A stretch of 64,000 nt of DNA from Dermatemys mawii (Eukaryota; Chordata; Testudines; Dermatemydidae). Every line of letters starts with the position of its first letter. Position 1 is the stretch's first letter. Shown piece by piece: positions 1 through 13,722 of this stretch. Below the pieces are notes generated by a model. It was not told where the DNA came from and made no database searches. It worked only from the letters and a program-made list of their open reading frames with translations. The DNA lies in assembly GCA_007922305.1 (NCBI GenBank), contig ML677478.1, forward strand, positions 1,220,477 to 1,284,476. The letters run 5' to 3'. The position numbers were made by a program, and so were the translations under genes.

Positions 1-2570
1 ATGCCACAGGACTCTTTGTCACTTCTAGCTGTTATGGTTGCAGAGAAACCCATCAAAATGTGGTTTGAAGGTAATTGATGACGCAGTGTTGTCTGAGTCT
101 GCAGAGACCCTGAAATAAGAGCTTGGAGAGGTGTGAACTACCCCGTTCATTTCAATTCCAGTGCCAGTGATGCTGTTTGAAAAGTCAGCTGTGTGAACTT
201 TTTGGCTGCTCAAACATCTATACTGTATTATAAAGATCTAAAATATGTCTAGGCCCTTAACATTAGATGGCAGTACTACCGAGTGAGGAGAGGTAGTGTT
301 TGGTTTAATTCATGGGACTCAGCTTCCAAATGTTTTGGAAAGACTGGCCCATGGTGAATCTTGTGTGGCATTTTGCAACAATAAGGCTGATTTAATATAT
401 AATGCTGTTATATGGACTTTGACAATAATGAATTTGCATTTTTGTTAAAGTAGTCTTTTGTAATCATAATGAGTTTGATTTCAAACCAAGCTTCCAGTTT
501 CACAGGTGAAATTTGCATCTGCAATAAATTGTAGTCCACAATTTTTTCTACACATTCATCTTCTTGGATATTTAGTGCAGGTGCAAAATTGTGGGTTTCG
601 TTAACTGGGGAAGCAAAATTTCACCTGCTAAACTGAAGGGTCAGTTGAAAAATCAGGCTCATGGTTGCAGTTTAGAAGAATCAGAGATAATTTTGGCCCT
701 GTGCTGGGAAACAGGCTGGCTTATCAGCCCCACACTGCATAGGGCATGTGCACCAGTTCCCCTGCCTGTAGGAATCTCCTCATTTATAGCCCACTTTTGT
801 CTGTGGTCTCTGAGTGCCTATTGCACTTGTGAAGTTGGGGGTGGAGTAAACAAAATTTTCCTCACATAAAATCGCAGTGATCAGTCTGTAGTTTGTGCAA
901 AATTAATCAATTGGACTGAACACCTATGATGCTGGTGGGAGAATGATAAAGAAAGTTGGTATTGTATTCTTAGGAACGTGGAATTAGCTGAGAATGCTTG
1001 AATCCATGATAAATAAAAGTGTAAAATCAACATCCTGTTGGTTTGGGAAAGGGTAATGTGTTGTACTAAGAGTTGTATCCCACTGTCTCGCTTTAAATTA
1101 TTTTCCACTCCCATGAACTGTTCCTCAGCAAAAAGTCACAAGTGAACGTTATACCAAATCAATACCCAGTGACTATAAAGCAAAGAAGACTATGAATTTT
1201 ATTTTGATTTTTGTATAAGTTCATTTGCCCTTAATACAATGGTGAATTTTTAACAGCATTAACAACGTACACAACGCTAGTATGCTAGTAGAAATTAGTA
1301 ACTGATTCTTAATGTATGTATAGCACTGAGAACTCTGGATTAATCAACAGGGATGTAGTACAAGAAAAAACCCAACCCTTTATGTTTGAAGTAACCAGCT
1401 TTCAACATTTCTGCCCTGCCCCAACACCCTTCTTATCAAATTAATAATCACAACAATCACTTGCCCTTCTTTAATGGTTTCCATCAGAGAATCTCTGAGC
1501 ACTTTATGAACATTATTGAATTAGGCATTATAACTCACTGAGAGGTGGGTTGGATTCATTATCCCCTATTTAACAAGTGACAAACTGAGGAATAAAGAGG
1601 TGAAGAGAAATTACCCAAAGCAACACAGCAGGTCAGTGGCAGAGCTAAGAACAGAACCCAAGAATCACTGTTCCCAGTACTTCTGGCCCACTAGCCTACA
1701 TTCCCATCTCAGAACTAGGAAGAGAACCACTGTGTCCTAGTCTTTAGTCGTCAAGACCATCCATCTCCTGACAGATGGGGGAGAGAGGATGAGGTGTTCT
1801 GTGCCAGGAACCCCCCTTAGACTTCTTTTAGAATCTTAGTTCTTGTCGTGAGATTATTTTCAGCACTGGAATCCTGAGCTACTCTACAAGTTACCATCTA
1901 GATGGTGTATTCCACCTGTTACTTTGAGGAGCCTAGTCATCAGGAAACATGGTAATGAGGGAAGTGAGTAGATGGCGTAAGCAAAATGGAGTGAAGGTGA
2001 GGAGACAGACTGCAGGTGGAGGGCAGAGTTAATATATGGAGTGGAGGGGAGAGGGAGTACTTAAGCGAGCCATCAGTTGCATGGGATTTGGTAATTTATG
2101 ATCATGGTACACTGTCCCAATTATAACTAGAGCCAGAAAGGCAGATAATCCTTTATCTGGAATGACCTGCCCAGCTTTTCTAATAAAACAGATTTTGTTG
2201 GGCAAAATAAGATTCTGTGGTATGGTGAATCCTATCCTTTGAGATTAGCTGCCTTGGTCAGGGTATTGATGCTTGAATTAGTAGGAGCCTTGATCTGTTT
2301 TGGAAGTGAATTAATTGGTTATTGGGTGTCACCTTGGCTCTGGTGAAATGTATCTGTGGTTTGAGCATTCAGAAACGTAAGACTTAATTCTCTCTCACAA
2401 AAAAAAAAAATTTTCATTCTGAAGTTGTGAATAGTGCCTGATAGCTTGATAGATGAAATTACATATTTGTTTGAAGTTGGATTTTTTTCATGTCTGTTTT
2501 TAAATGAAAAGAATGTTCATTTTCCTATCTGATCACATGTGTATCCCATTTAAGCAGATTGTCTGCATGT
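1..2570. other. Intergenic flank 3' of VLIG gene 1
   Basis: No convincing coding exon is visible. The open frames are short, have no homology I recognise and no paired splice sites. It holds the 3' flank of gene 1, a degenerate MIR around 1490-1700, and AT-rich unique-looking sequence. The only AATAAA close to the gene 1 stop overlaps the stop itself, so the real polyadenylation site may lie further down the minus strand in this stretch. Confidence 0.6.
1490..1705 (-). repeat. MIR (CORE-SINE) remnant
   Basis: Read on the plus strand this is the reverse complement of a MIR. It has 'attatcccc', an 'acaaactgagg' block, 'aattacccaaagcaacacagcaggtcagtggcagagct' and an 'agaacagaaccca' block, in the order of the MIR core and tRNA-related part. 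It is heavily diverged, as expected for an ancient amniote SINE. Confidence 0.72.
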
Positions 2571-5500
2571 TTATTTCATAGTAAATGTTTCCTTTAGGCT
2601 CTCCAGAGCCTGGTCTTTGGTTATTTTTTGCCAGTTTGCTGGGAGATCAGCTGGCTTAGCACCATACTCCTTAGCAAACTGTTGATTGAACTCCTTAAAA
2701 ACAAATTTCCAGTAATCAGAAGCAGTGATGCTGGGATCTGGCTGAATGCACCAGCGTGGGTAATAGTGACGATAATCTTTATAAGGATGATCCTTCCAAC
2801 CTGTGTCTGAATTCCTAAATGTAGTGTTGGAAACCACGTCAGAAGAACATAGAGAATAGGTAAGCTTTTGTGTTGCCAGATTTTGATAACTTCCTAGCCC
2901 TTGAGGACGATGTACTGATGCAAAGTGCTCTTTATGATCCCCTCCTCCTGCTTCGCAGGGGACTTCGCAGAATGGACACTGCTTCCCACAGCCAAACACT
3001 TGCTTGAAGATTTCATCCTGGGGCTTCAGTGGTAGACGGGAGAGCTTTGATTTAATTTCCAAATCTTTCAATTCAGCTAGTATTTGTTCCTGCAGATCAG
3101 GAAGGAAGGTTTGAATAAAAGTAGAAAATTGATCTGGATCTGTTGTGTTTTTAAACTGTATCCCCACCAGGCTATCCTTGGAAATGACTAGCTCCTTCTG
3201 CAGCACTTTACAGATGTTGTTTAGAAAGGCTGAGACTGTTTTAACACTTTCATCTTTGGCTTTCTCCAGAGCATCCCTGACTTTCTTTATTATCGTGGAG
3301 AGAATTTCTTCCTCCAGGTCTTCCAAATCTGCATCCTCTCTGTAGTAATCTAATATGTGCATACATATCCAAGCTTTGACAAACTTTTCATAGGTGATGA
3401 TGTATTTCACATAGTTGTTGAAATTCCCATCCTCTAACAGCTTCTTCTGCACAGTGAACTGAAAAAAGCTCCGGCTGGCATATTCAATAGACTGTCTGCT
3501 GGTGAGAATGTCATCCACTATTTCTAGTCCAAGTCTTTTGCTAACATAATCCATTAAGGCAGGTTTGAGACACTGATCACAGAAATCCTTGGCTCTGTTT
3601 TGTCCGGCATCTTTTTCCAAGTAATGGTCTCTAAATGTAGAGAAATACTGAGATTTCAGCTTCTCCAGCCGTTGCTGAGGATCATTTTCCTTGAGAAAAT
3701 CTTCATGCATCTTCTGAAATGCATGAGCGGCTTCCCCCAAAATGTGAAGCTTCAGATCAACTTCAAAGCAAACAGAAGTCTGAAGTTTTTTCACTTCCTC
3801 CTGTAGAAGTTTCTCATTGATCATATGCAACAATTCTCTGCAATAGGTTTCATCATAGTCTGCCTTGGAACAGACTCTCTCTTCAATGTAACTATTACAT
3901 TGGTCCATCAAGGATTCAGCAAGTTTTTCTGTTTTCTGTGACTGTTTTTTTGTAAACCAATATTTCATAGCTGAGGTAAATGACAAGTCTAAATATTTAG
4001 TTCCCATTGTGAAAGACTTAATTCTATAATTCAACAAGCTTCCTGCTTCTTGTATCTTCTGATTGACTGAACTCCCTCTGTTATCCAGGTCTTTTCTCAG
4101 ATGGAACTCTATATCTTCATGAATTTCACGTTTCTGTAAACAAATGGGCGATAATTCTGAAAAGGTTTCTTTCCACATTTTTTCAAATTCCATTTCCAAT
4201 TCTTTATCTTCTAACTTACTTTCTGTTCTCCTGCATTGTTCTAAAAGCATGTCCACTTTCCCTTCAATTACTTTCATGTACTCAGCCTGGATATTGGCTA
4301 TCTTGTGCTGGCCTTTTTTAATGTGAATGGCTTCCTTACATTTTTTAAATGAATAACTTTCCAGCTCATTCTTCAGGCTCTTTGCACTTCTGATAAAATC
4401 TTCCTTGTACTTTTCTATCAGATGCAGATTTGCTGCCCCGCTTTCAAAATATTGTTTCAAAAGTTCCAGAATTCTCTGTTCTCCGCACAGTAGTTTCTGT
4501 TGCATTTCATATTGTGACTTATCAGCTTCTAGTTCATCAGGAGAAAGATTCTGAATTGCAGTTTCTTTTTCAGTTATCCAGAGGTGCATTTCCTTGCGGA
4601 AATCCCATTCCCACTCTGCATACTTCACAGACAGCTGGTTATAGGCTTCAGCTATGAGGCTGTTTCTAAAGCTGAAGATGAAGTTCTCATGTTTGACAGC
4701 ATTCCACAGACTCTTCACCCATTCAATAAACGGTGGAATGTCCTTGGGGGTTCGTTTAAGTGAACAGTTCCTAATAAATTCAAACAGATACCTTTTTAAC
4801 TCGCACACTTTTTCACTGTATCCCATATTCACTGGAGCCATGGGAGGGACTCCATGCCACAGCCCAGGGATGTACCAATTGTGTTTTTCCAGATCATACT
4901 CCATGATATCAGAAAACTTTATTTCTTTGTTTAGTTTTTCCATTTTTGCTGCAGCTTTGGTCATTTCATTCAGCTGCTCCAGTAGACGCTTCCTGTCTCT
5001 CATATTTTGTTCATGTGCAGACACATCACTGACATTCTGATGCACAAACTGGCAGTTTGGCTTATGCCCTATTTTTTCCATTCTGAGAAATGCATGGACC
5101 ACAATTTGCAGAATATCCTTCATTTCTGTGGCATTTTCCATGGCCATGTTAACAATGGTTATGTCACTTAACCCAATCACCAGTGTGGCCAGCTCGTTGT
5201 CATGTTGATAACTGTCCTCCAGCTTGGCCAATTCAGGGGCTTTCAAGCCTTCTGTGTCTATCACCAGGATGAAATCACAGCTCAGTTCTTTTTTTAAGAT
5301 CTCTGTAACTTTAATGAGTGTCATGAAGGCTCCTCGCGTACATCGGCCACTGCTCACTGCAAACTGCAGGCCGAACATGGTGTTGAGAAGGGTGGATTTC
5401 CCAGTGCTCTGCACTCCCAGCACCGTCAGAACCAGCATTTTGGACCTTCCCCTCACCTTGGCATGGAGCTGACTCAGAACATCTGTCACCCACTGCAGTG

Positions 5501-7288
5501 CGATGTTGGATGCATCTCCATCAATCAGCTCAATAGGAAACCCTTCCAGAAGCAGGTCAGCTGCGATGCCTGGGAGGTGGGTGAATTGCCTTCCACGTTT
5601 TAGAATTTTGCTTTCTTTAACCATCGAGCATTCAGCCTCATAAAACTGCCCCAACTCACGCATGAAATGCTCCACCCCTAAAGAAGTGGAAGAGATTAAT
5701 TTATCTAGTTCTGCCAACTGTTTGGGGTCATCTCCTAAAGACTTGCATTTCTCTTTGTATTCAGCTCGTAGTTTAGAAAGATTTCCCCTAGCAATGTGAT
5801 CCAGCTGAAATTTCATCCATTTCAGGAAATAATGTTTTTCTAATGGCCGTAGATGTTGTATTGCATTAATGAATTTAATCAACCCATCAGTAAGGTCACA
5901 TTTATTCTGTTGTTTACGTAATTCCAACATCTTATCTTTCAGCTGAGATTTATATTTTTCAGCAGGGATATCCCCCTGCCTTCTCATTCGGCACATTTCT
6001 TTTTCCACTGTAGCCAGGCTTTTCCATAAATCCCCCTGGAGCCTCAGCATCTCTTGTTTGTAATATGCCACATCCTGTATATCTGTGGTGATTTCTTTAA
6101 CGCAGTTGCTCGCCGTCTGACATTCCACACAGTCTTCATCTATTTGGATTCCTAGTTCACATGCTGTCACAGCCATGTCTTCTATGCCTATCATCTTGGG
6201 AGAAGAGTTTATTATGCTTTGTATGGTGGACTGCAGCTTTTCCACAAATGTTGCTTTATTTGTGCTGCCATCTTTCATCAGCATATGTGAATTTTTCAGT
6301 TTCAGCACAGGGGCTAATTTGTTAAGGAATGCCAGAGTTTCACTGGATTTCCCAGTCTGGCGGTTGAGAATGAAGTAATATTTAGTTGAGGATTCTTTCA
6401 AGGATGATAACAGTGTGTATTCTCTTTCAGTGATGTTTTCAGCAAATATGAACACAGCTGAGGAGACCTCTGTTAAAAAGCTGAACTGCAGCCAGTGAGA
6501 CTCAATGTCTCCACGTAGATTTGTAACTGCCACAGGTTCTGGGAAAAGATCCAAATTCTTCCTCCCACCAGGAAAAAACCAGGAAATTTCTGCCAGCCCA
6601 TCTGCGATTTCCTGAGGGAGGTTCCCAGACTCCATGTCCCGATGGATAAAGAAATCGTGATACTGCTGGGAGGGGCTGAGAACCTCACTGAGGAGTTTGG
6701 ACTTGGAGAAGCTGCAGTTCCCCATTCGCACAAAGGAAATGGTTGGCATTGATGTGAGCACCAGGCTCTCCTCTCTGAACCCTCTGCTCTGTGCCAGGGA
6801 GTGAGGTCTCCACTTCCTCACAATGTCCCTCATGGCCCACAGCATCAGGGTGCACTTGGGGGTGTTGATGGCAGGTAGCAGCAGAGGGAGGGCAAACTGG
6901 CACATGGACATTTTGGACAGAATCTCCTGCTGTAGGAAACTGTCTGAGCAAAGCAGCACGGCACAGAGAACATCAAGTGGATTCATAGAGCCTTTAGTGT
7001 CGGAGTCACTAACAAAGAAAATTTGTTCACTGATACCTTGTTCCTCCTTATCCACTCTGGTTCCTTGATCATGAGGTGCCCCACACGTAAGACTTGTGCT
7101 TCTGGCTGTCACATTCAAAGCCATGACCTTCCTCAGGAAATGCCATGGTAAATCTTTTAATTTCTGAGGAGGCCGGTCCTTTAAACTTCCTGACTTGATT
7201 TCCAGGACATCATTCATCCTGAGTTTTCTGCTTTCATACTTCTGTAATTTTAACTTGGAGAGAACTTCTCTGAATGCTTTTCTTCGCT
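2571..7288 (-). CDS. VLIG/GVIN-family very large GTPase, terminal coding exon of gene 1
   Basis: This is the 3' terminal exon of gene 1, 4718 nt, open to TAA at 2571-2573. The open frame continues 5' to an ATG at 7322, but a good acceptor (pyrimidine-rich, ending ACAG) sits at 7289-7290. The paralogous exon at 36200 has an acceptor in the same codon, so I start the exon at 7288. Counting from the 7322 Met, residues 1-65 are the VLIG N-terminal leader (RMNDVLEIKSG, LPWHFLRKVMALN). The GTPase domain has a P-loop GVQSTGKST near 635 and switch II DTEGLKAPEL near 689. A long helical, lysine/glutamate-rich region follows. The C-terminus has a Cys/His cluster (CGKQCPFC, DHKEHFASVH, about 1440-1470), then SDYWKFVF and ALESLKE. 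It should hydrolyse or bind GTP. Mammalian relatives are interferon-induced cytosolic or nuclear proteins. No frameshift or stop is seen. The family call is firm, the one-to-one orthologue is not. Confidence 0.93.
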
Positions 7289-7882
7289 CTGTAGAAAATA
7301 TGAACATAAATTTCAGAGGCAAAAATACAGGGCTGAATTATCTTTATTTGCAAAGGCCATTTCTGCTATCTAGGTGGTGGAAAATGGCCTGAGAGAACCT
7401 GTGTAGAATTTCTCCTGAGTAGGAGAACTCAACTTGTGGAAAGTTGGCAGAAGTGGCTCCTGCCCCGCCCCAAATCCCTAGCACAGGGAGACATAAGTGG
7501 AGTTGTGGAGTGGAGAGGTACTGATCCTCCCCTGGCATGATGTTTGTTACAGACTCTGCATCAGTGGCATAAACCAGCATAGGCCCCAGGCTGCTCTATC
7601 TTCCATAGGTTCTGGGATTCCGAGGATCAGGGAGATGTAACCAGCTCCCTGCACTGGCCACCCCTCACTACCTTTGAGTTGCAGTGGGACGCAGTGGAGA
7701 GTCAGAGTCATTACAATGTTTGTGATACTGTTTGGCAATTGTCGATTGTGACATTAAGGTAGTAATGCAAAGCTGTAATTAGAGGATGGCAATACATAAG
7801 TGACAGACATCAAGGAGTTACACATCTCATGTACTTCAATAATTATTTAGATTGCTCTGTATTCTTAGTTTTCCCTCCGTTA

Positions 7883-8133
7883 GTATAAGAACACAAGAAA
7901 GGCTGTACTGGGTCAGACCAAAGGTCCATTCAGCCCAGTATCCTGTCTACCAACAGTGGCCAATGCCAGGTGCCCCAGAGGGAGTGAACCTAACAGATAA
8001 TGATCAAATGATCTCCCTCCTGCCGTCCATCACCCCCCTCTGACAAACAGAGGCTAGGGACACCATTCCTTATCCATCCTGGCTAATAGCCATTAATGGA
8101 CTTAACCTCCATGTATGTTGCTGTTAACAGTCA
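7883..8133 (-). repeat. CR1 LINE 3' end
   Basis: It contains 'actgggtcagaccaaaggtcc', 'cagtatcctgtctaccaacagtggccaatgccaggtgccccagaggga' and 'aggctagggacacc', the reverse complement of a common CR1 3' end. That 3' end finishes in a '...gttcttat' type tail, seen here as 'ataagaacacaag' at the left edge. Confidence 0.75.
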
Positions 8134-8654
8134 ATGATGGACACTAGTGTAGGATTTTTTTTAATCTTGCCCATGTTCCCAACCTTTCTTCATTCCTCTC
8201 CCATAAAAATGATTTATAGAGACATACAGACAACTGCAGCCTCACTTGAGGACAAATCCATATCTTCCATGATACAATGTCCTTTCTTCTTTGGAGAGGC
8301 GGGGGTCATAATATCACTCACAAGTCAGGCTTTTTCACAGCTCATTGCTATATGCAGCTGCCTTTGTGCCTTCTAGTCTGATAATATGTACAGTGTGTTA
8401 CTGACGTATCTGTCCTTTCTAGAGATTTATACAGTACCCATCACAGTGGTATCTGAGGACTCCTGCATCTGCTACATCATTAATCCTGGGTTTTTAAATG
8501 GAAATGTTCTAAACTACTAAGGATTAGCTAATATAATCGATACAGAAACACCAAGCATGAAAGTAGTCAAAGCCATCATAAATCTAATAGTATTTTAAAA
8601 TAATGAGATGCAATACTAATGACACATGCACATGGAAAATTATATAAGGACTAC

Positions 8655-8726
8655 CTTTGGGAAAATCTTTTTCCTTCTGTTCTGGGCCTTGCTGAATAGC
8701 AACTTCTTGTTCCTGATTTAAGGAAT
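8655..8726 (-). CDS. 72-nt linker exon of gene 1
   Basis: A small exon bounded by acceptor TTCCTAG and donor AAAG|GTAGTC on the minus strand. It starts and ends in phase 1 (2 + 69 + 1 nt), so it fits between the 57-nt exon and the VLIG exon without shifting the frame. It encodes about 24 polar residues (NQEQEVAIQQGPEQKEKDFPK). Exactly 72-nt exons in the same phase occur before the VLIG exon of gene 2 and after CARD-A of gene 3, which is the main reason for believing it. No domain is recognisable; it is probably a flexible spacer. Confidence 0.75.
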
Positions 8727-10063
8727 CTAGGAAGCAATCCAAAGGAAAATATATTATCACCATTTAATTACTAAGTCTCTATATTTACTGAGTAGCAGAA
8801 AAAAACACCGCTGAATGTCCTGTGTGCAGAGGTTGTCAGTGTATCAAGGACCGTCAAGCATGAAATAAACAATTTCATCAACATTCTATTAGAAGGGGAA
8901 AGGTGGAAAGGTGATCTGGGAATTCCCTCTTTTCTCAGACTTAAATTTGGCTGCATAAAACCCTTGTTTGTTTGTTTGTTTTGCTTACAGTAGTTTAGAA
9001 ACGAGGCTGAAAGAAGCCTTTTCAAACTCTTAATTTAATCTGTGTCGGAGTTCTCGCTTTGTTTGGACTATGAGAACATTACTCCAAAATTTGGACTTAA
9101 AAGGTCCATGGATGTTGCCTCTATATCCAGTTGCAGTTCAATTGACTTGCCTCTTCTAACACTGACCTAATACTGTTCTACTCAATTGTACAGAAACTGA
9201 ACTTTAGGAAATAGTCTTGTAGGACTTGCAAAGAGGAGTGAACTGAAAATCTGAATTTACAGTGAGGAAAAGCATGCTAGGAAGAACGATGGAAATCTAC
9301 TAATTTCTAAAACTTCTTGTGCTACTACCAGAGAAAATACGATCTTAACCAAAACATTTCACAGATTCAATGCTCAAATTAAACATGCAGCAATTAGTTG
9401 GTATTGTTAGGATAATAACCTTAATATGATCCTGAACTGACATTCATAGTATTACCATATTGCTAATCATTTTGCTTTTAGTCACTACACTCTCAGTGAA
9501 AATAACCAGAGAACTACTGTAACTGTGAGGGAAATATCGCCCTAGCTTTCAAATTCTCAAGTGTTTCCTTTATTTAGCACTTTTTGAGTGGAACCTATGA
9601 CCCTCCTTTCCCCCAAATTTAATGTGCCTTCGCAGAGCAAAAAAGTCAATTTGTAAACCCATCTCTGCCTCTGAAAACTGTTTTGCTGCTGCCGTGGCTG
9701 ACAACTCCCCACTCAACAACTGGCTAAATATATTTTCTCAATTATTCTATTTATGATCTGTGTTGCAGTAGCACCTAGGATCCTTGTCTATAATTGGGGC
9801 CCCTATCTATTAGCACAGTAACTGATCCAGTTCTGCTGAAGTCAGTGGAAAGGCTTCTCTAGATTTCAATGGGATATGGATAAGGCCCTTAATGAAGCAG
9901 TTGCTGGGTTATATTTGTCTTCCTGTGTTATAACATTCAGAGAATTATATCACTAGATAGTAATATCTAGTAAAATTGTCAAAACTGGTTCCAAAGCTAG
10001 TTGCCATTATCATTTACAATAATGTGATACAATAGCCAGCAGGAAGGCTGTAAGAGGCAATAC

Positions 10064-10120
10064 CTTTAGGAAGGTCTTTCTCTACCAGCTCTGGTACTTG
10101 CAGGGTGTCAGCTTTCTCCT
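10064..10120 (-). CDS. 57-nt linker exon of gene 1
   Basis: Minus-strand acceptor TTTATTCCAG and donor CCTAAAG|GTATTG enclose 57 nt in phase 1 to 1. It codes for about 19 residues ending VPELVEKDLPK. The next exon ends QKEKDFPK, so the two short exons look like divergent copies of each other. It links CARD-2 to the VLIG part. The exon is small and has no domain; support comes from splice sites, phase and similarity to its neighbour. Confidence 0.68.
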
Positions 10121-11424
10121 CTGGAATAAAACAATTTGGCAAGGGAGCCAAGAGGAAAAGTGCATTAATTGAAATTCTCTTTTCTATAAGTTCTTACACC
10201 ACACTTATCACAGAAGTATCTGAGCATCTTCCAGCAATGCATTAAGCAGCATGACGCAGCTCTGTCAATTGTTTATTCTCTTAGCCTATCCCCAGAAGTG
10301 TGAGCAGGGGTGTGTTTTGTTTTGGATTTTTAAAAAGAAGTATATGTTGGCGAGTGCAAGGCCCATGAAAGGCACCTTGCACTTTGGTCAGAAGTTGGTG
10401 AGGTTTATGATGGTCCTTAATAGTTCCTGGGAGAGCTAATTCCACAGTCTTGGGTCAGCGCCTAAAAAAGCTCTGTTCCAGTTTAATTATATCTGTCATT
10501 GAATAGAAAAATATGGTCACTCTCTGCTTCCATTGTCAAAGGAATGAGATGGGGAGTTCTTTTACTCTGAGGATAACCTAGAAAAAGTGTGTAATGGACA
10601 TAAAGGTCTGTGATTTGGCTAAATTTCCTTAAAAAAACACTGAGATTGTCCTAAGGGCAGATCCTCCAGGGATCTCCCTGTTCTACCAAGAACAGAAATA
10701 TTCAGAGACAAATTGATAGGCGGGGCTGCTGGTGTTGGGTTATTTTGGTGTTGATATCAAAGTGCCTTCTGCCACTGATGCATAGGATTTGGTATAAATC
10801 CTATTAATGGAGTCATGATGCATAAATAATCCAACAGTAAAGTGGGAAGACAGCCCCTTTCTCTCTGCAAGGTGCAAAACATTAGTGTACAGGGAATGGA
10901 GGCAGCGAGAGGTATGAGATCTATATAGTCAAACTCTCATAAAACTTTTAACAACCTCTGAGCTGTGTATCTTGGATTGAGTTAAAACTGACTGAATGAC
11001 AGAGATTATTATGGTCTTCTCACTTAATTCTCCATCAGAAGATAATGTTGTATATCAAATACATTACCTTTGGGACTATCTACTATCTAAACTATAGATA
11101 TTTATTGAATCTGGATCCATCTTCTAAAATGGTTTTTCCATGTGCAATTCCTATCTACACACAACAGGGTTAATGTATGGTTCCTCACTGTGTGGGTTAC
11201 CTAGCCAGTCTGCTTGTGAGCTGGGTTGAAAAGAACTGACAGAGTGTAGCCAGGAGTTAACATTGTTCCTTTGCTGCATAGACATTTACATTAAAATATA
11301 TATTTCTTAATATAGCTCTGTAATTGGAAATATGGAAATATTCAATTTTGTGGCTATCACATTCTTTCCTTATGAAAAATAAAATATAACTCGCCATAGC
11401 TTAAATATAAATCCTGATCTATAC

Positions 11425-11696
11425 CTGGAAATACAATTTCTAAATGCTCCAGAAATTGGTGGCAAGCTGATTCCCCCTTTTTCTCTATCAGAGTCAACAA
11501 TTTTCTTATTTTCTTCTTGGGATCTTTCGCTGTTTTATCCAAGGTACTGTACTCCTCCTCTGTGACAATGGATTGGGAGATTAATTCATTCAAGATGAGT
11601 TCTAGGTCTTTTTGAAGAATTTCAGCGAACTTTTTTCTTTTGTTGTGTATAATCTCTGAGGGTTTTTCAACAGCAGATTTTTCTAAATCACAAGTC
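11425..11696 (-). CDS. CARD-2 exon of gene 1
   Basis: A 272-nt exon, acceptor TCTGTCCTAG, donor TTTCCAG|GTATAG, entering in phase 2 and leaving in phase 1. It encodes about 90 residues with a CARD pattern: EKPSEIIHNKRKKFAEILQ (helix 1), then LILNELISQSIVTEEEYS (helices 2-3), KKIRKLLTLIEKKGESACHQF and LEHLEIVFPG (helices 4-6). CARDs bind other CARDs to build signalling assemblies such as inflammasomes. It begins xTCDLE, the same entry motif as CARD-1 (SSCDLE). There is no ATG early in the frame, so it is an internal exon. Confidence 0.85.
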
Positions 11697-13235
11697 CTAG
11701 GACAGAAAAGATTTTTTTTTTTTTACTATAAAGAACAAGAAACAGGATTTGTGAAGCAGCCATGGTTAGCTTCAATGTACTTAGTCTTGTAGCATTCTTG
11801 GAATATTAGCAGGTAATCTGCAAGTTAAACAGTTTGAGATGGAGAATAAATACATTTTCTCCTAAAACATTTGAGTTGAAAATTGTCACTTCAATTGAAA
11901 TTTTCCTCTTCTTCGAGTTTGAAAATAAATGTTGACTTTTTTTCTCTGAAATCATGGGGAAAACTTTTTACTTTTCTTCCACTTTTGTCCAATTGGATTT
12001 TTTTTAAAAAAAATAAGATAAAATAGATTTTTTTCCATCGAAACAAAGCAAAAAGGTTCATGACAAATTTAAAATACTAAAAATCTTCTGTTGTTCTCCC
12101 CACCAAGCAACATGTTCATTTCAACCAGCTGAGCTTTTGAACAGAATAGATTTTTGCTAGTTGCTCCAGCTAGCGTTCAAGGCTTGTATTACAACATCAA
12201 AACTGCTATAAATTTAAAAGCCAATGATCCACAGTATAACTATATTTCATAGATAATCCCTGCTCCAAAGAGCTTTTAGTTTATTTTTGGGTATTGTACA
12301 GCACTGAGTGCATAGACTGTCAGTTGAAAACGAGTAAGTACTATATTTTGTACCTTGTCTTTTATATAAACTGTATTCCAAACGCATTGCAGTTTTAAAT
12401 ACTGTAATAAAACTATAAAGTTAATATAAAGAAAACAGTGAAAAATAGAATTAAAATGTTTAGAAACAAGGGAGAAAAGAGATTTTCAGATAAGATCTTA
12501 AAATAGGTGAAATCTTGATGAGGTAGAGAGTTGCTGGGTGTTCCAGATGGTAGGGACTTGCAGAGTCAAATGGTGTCAAATTAGGATGCAACTTTTGAAT
12601 AACTGTGGGCCAATTTCTCTGCCTAGTGCACAGGTCTAGCAAAGGAGCTGCGGTGGTCTGGGCAATGGGAGCATTCTACAGACTGATTCAGGCCACCAGA
12701 AGACCCCAGAGCAGCTGCATCCCTCTGTCCAATGCAGCAGAGCTGTGAATGCACCACCCCATCCCTACCCACGAAGTACTAATCAATAGCATGTTGGGAT
12801 TACAGCCTCCTGTTGAGTGATCTTACCACATCCTTCCCTGCACAGTAGAACTACAGCTGCTCTGTTGTATGAAGGGCCTTCTATGGCTCTTTCTCAGGTT
12901 GGAGGACTTGGCTGTATAAGAACTTATACATTGGTGTATAAGAACTTATACTATAATTGGTGCTGATAAAGCACATGGCTTTTCAGCTTCAAATTCTGCT
13001 CATTCACACCCTTGTGAATCCAGAGTAATTTCACTGGCATAACCATGGATTTACTCTGGCGTGACTGAGATCAGAATCTGGTCCTAACCACATTGTCATC
13101 AGGGGTATTTTTCTGGATTTACACAGGGATGACTGAAACCAGAATTCAAGTCTACTACTGAGATTTTCACAGTAGTTCAGGAAATCTTGGAATAGTCACT
13201 AATCACAGCTCATTATAACTTTTCAGAGATATTAC

Positions 13236-13386
13236 CCTTTGGCTGGTGTTCTTGATGGAGTGGCGCCCTCTGGTTCCTTCTCAATAGTCCTCGCTGCCAA
13301 TAGGTCACCAGCTGGTGCTGACTCCGGCATGTTTCTCTGGCTCCAATGTCCGATAAGTTCATTTTGGGCTTGTAGGAACAATTGCT
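13236..13386 (-). CDS. Linker exon preceding CARD-2, gene 1
   Basis: A 151-nt exon, acceptor TCTGGAACCAG, donor CCAAAGG|GTAATA, phase 1 in and phase 2 out, which matches the preceding repeat exon and the following CARD exon. It encodes about 50 residues, with MPESAPAGDLLAARTIEKEP in the middle and TPSRTPAK at the end. The SAPAG stretch and its donor align with the two 100-nt linker exons of gene 3 (55295-55394 and 61012-61111), which also sit directly before CARD exons. No folded domain is recognised; it is Pro/Ala/Glu-rich and probably flexible. The 5' half has no counterpart in gene 3. Confidence 0.72.
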
Positions 13387-13685
13387 CTGGTTCCAGAAAG
13401 TAAAGGGTTACATTTCAGAAAGACAGTTTATTAATCTTAAAGATTCCTAACATCCTCACAAAGGCCTTTTAACACCTACACAAAAGCCTATAATCTATGA
13501 CCTCTCTAAGATCACGTATTTGTAACTGTCTTGTTGCTTCTAGTCCAACTAACATTAATCAGATGAGAATAGGGCATGAGATGAGTTAGTTACAGCAGGT
13601 TTATTTATAACAGAAAATATGGAATTCACAAGCATGTCCCAATTAGCAGCTTTACTTGTCATTGTAGGTGTTTGCTAGCTCATAG

Positions 13686-13722
13686 TATGTATGTGTGTGT
13701 GTGTGTGTGTCTGTCTGTCTGC
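13686..13722. repeat. GT/GTCT microsatellite
   Basis: A short run of GT dinucleotides followed by CTGT repeats inside the intron between the repeat exon and the linker exon of gene 1. It has no visible functional signal. Confidence 0.9.

Noticed and set aside
7289..7322. ATG at 7322 (and 36231 in gene 2) as the gene start
   Set aside because: Both are upstream of a conserved acceptor in the same codon and do not align with each other; probably intron sequence. An alternative internal start cannot be fully excluded.
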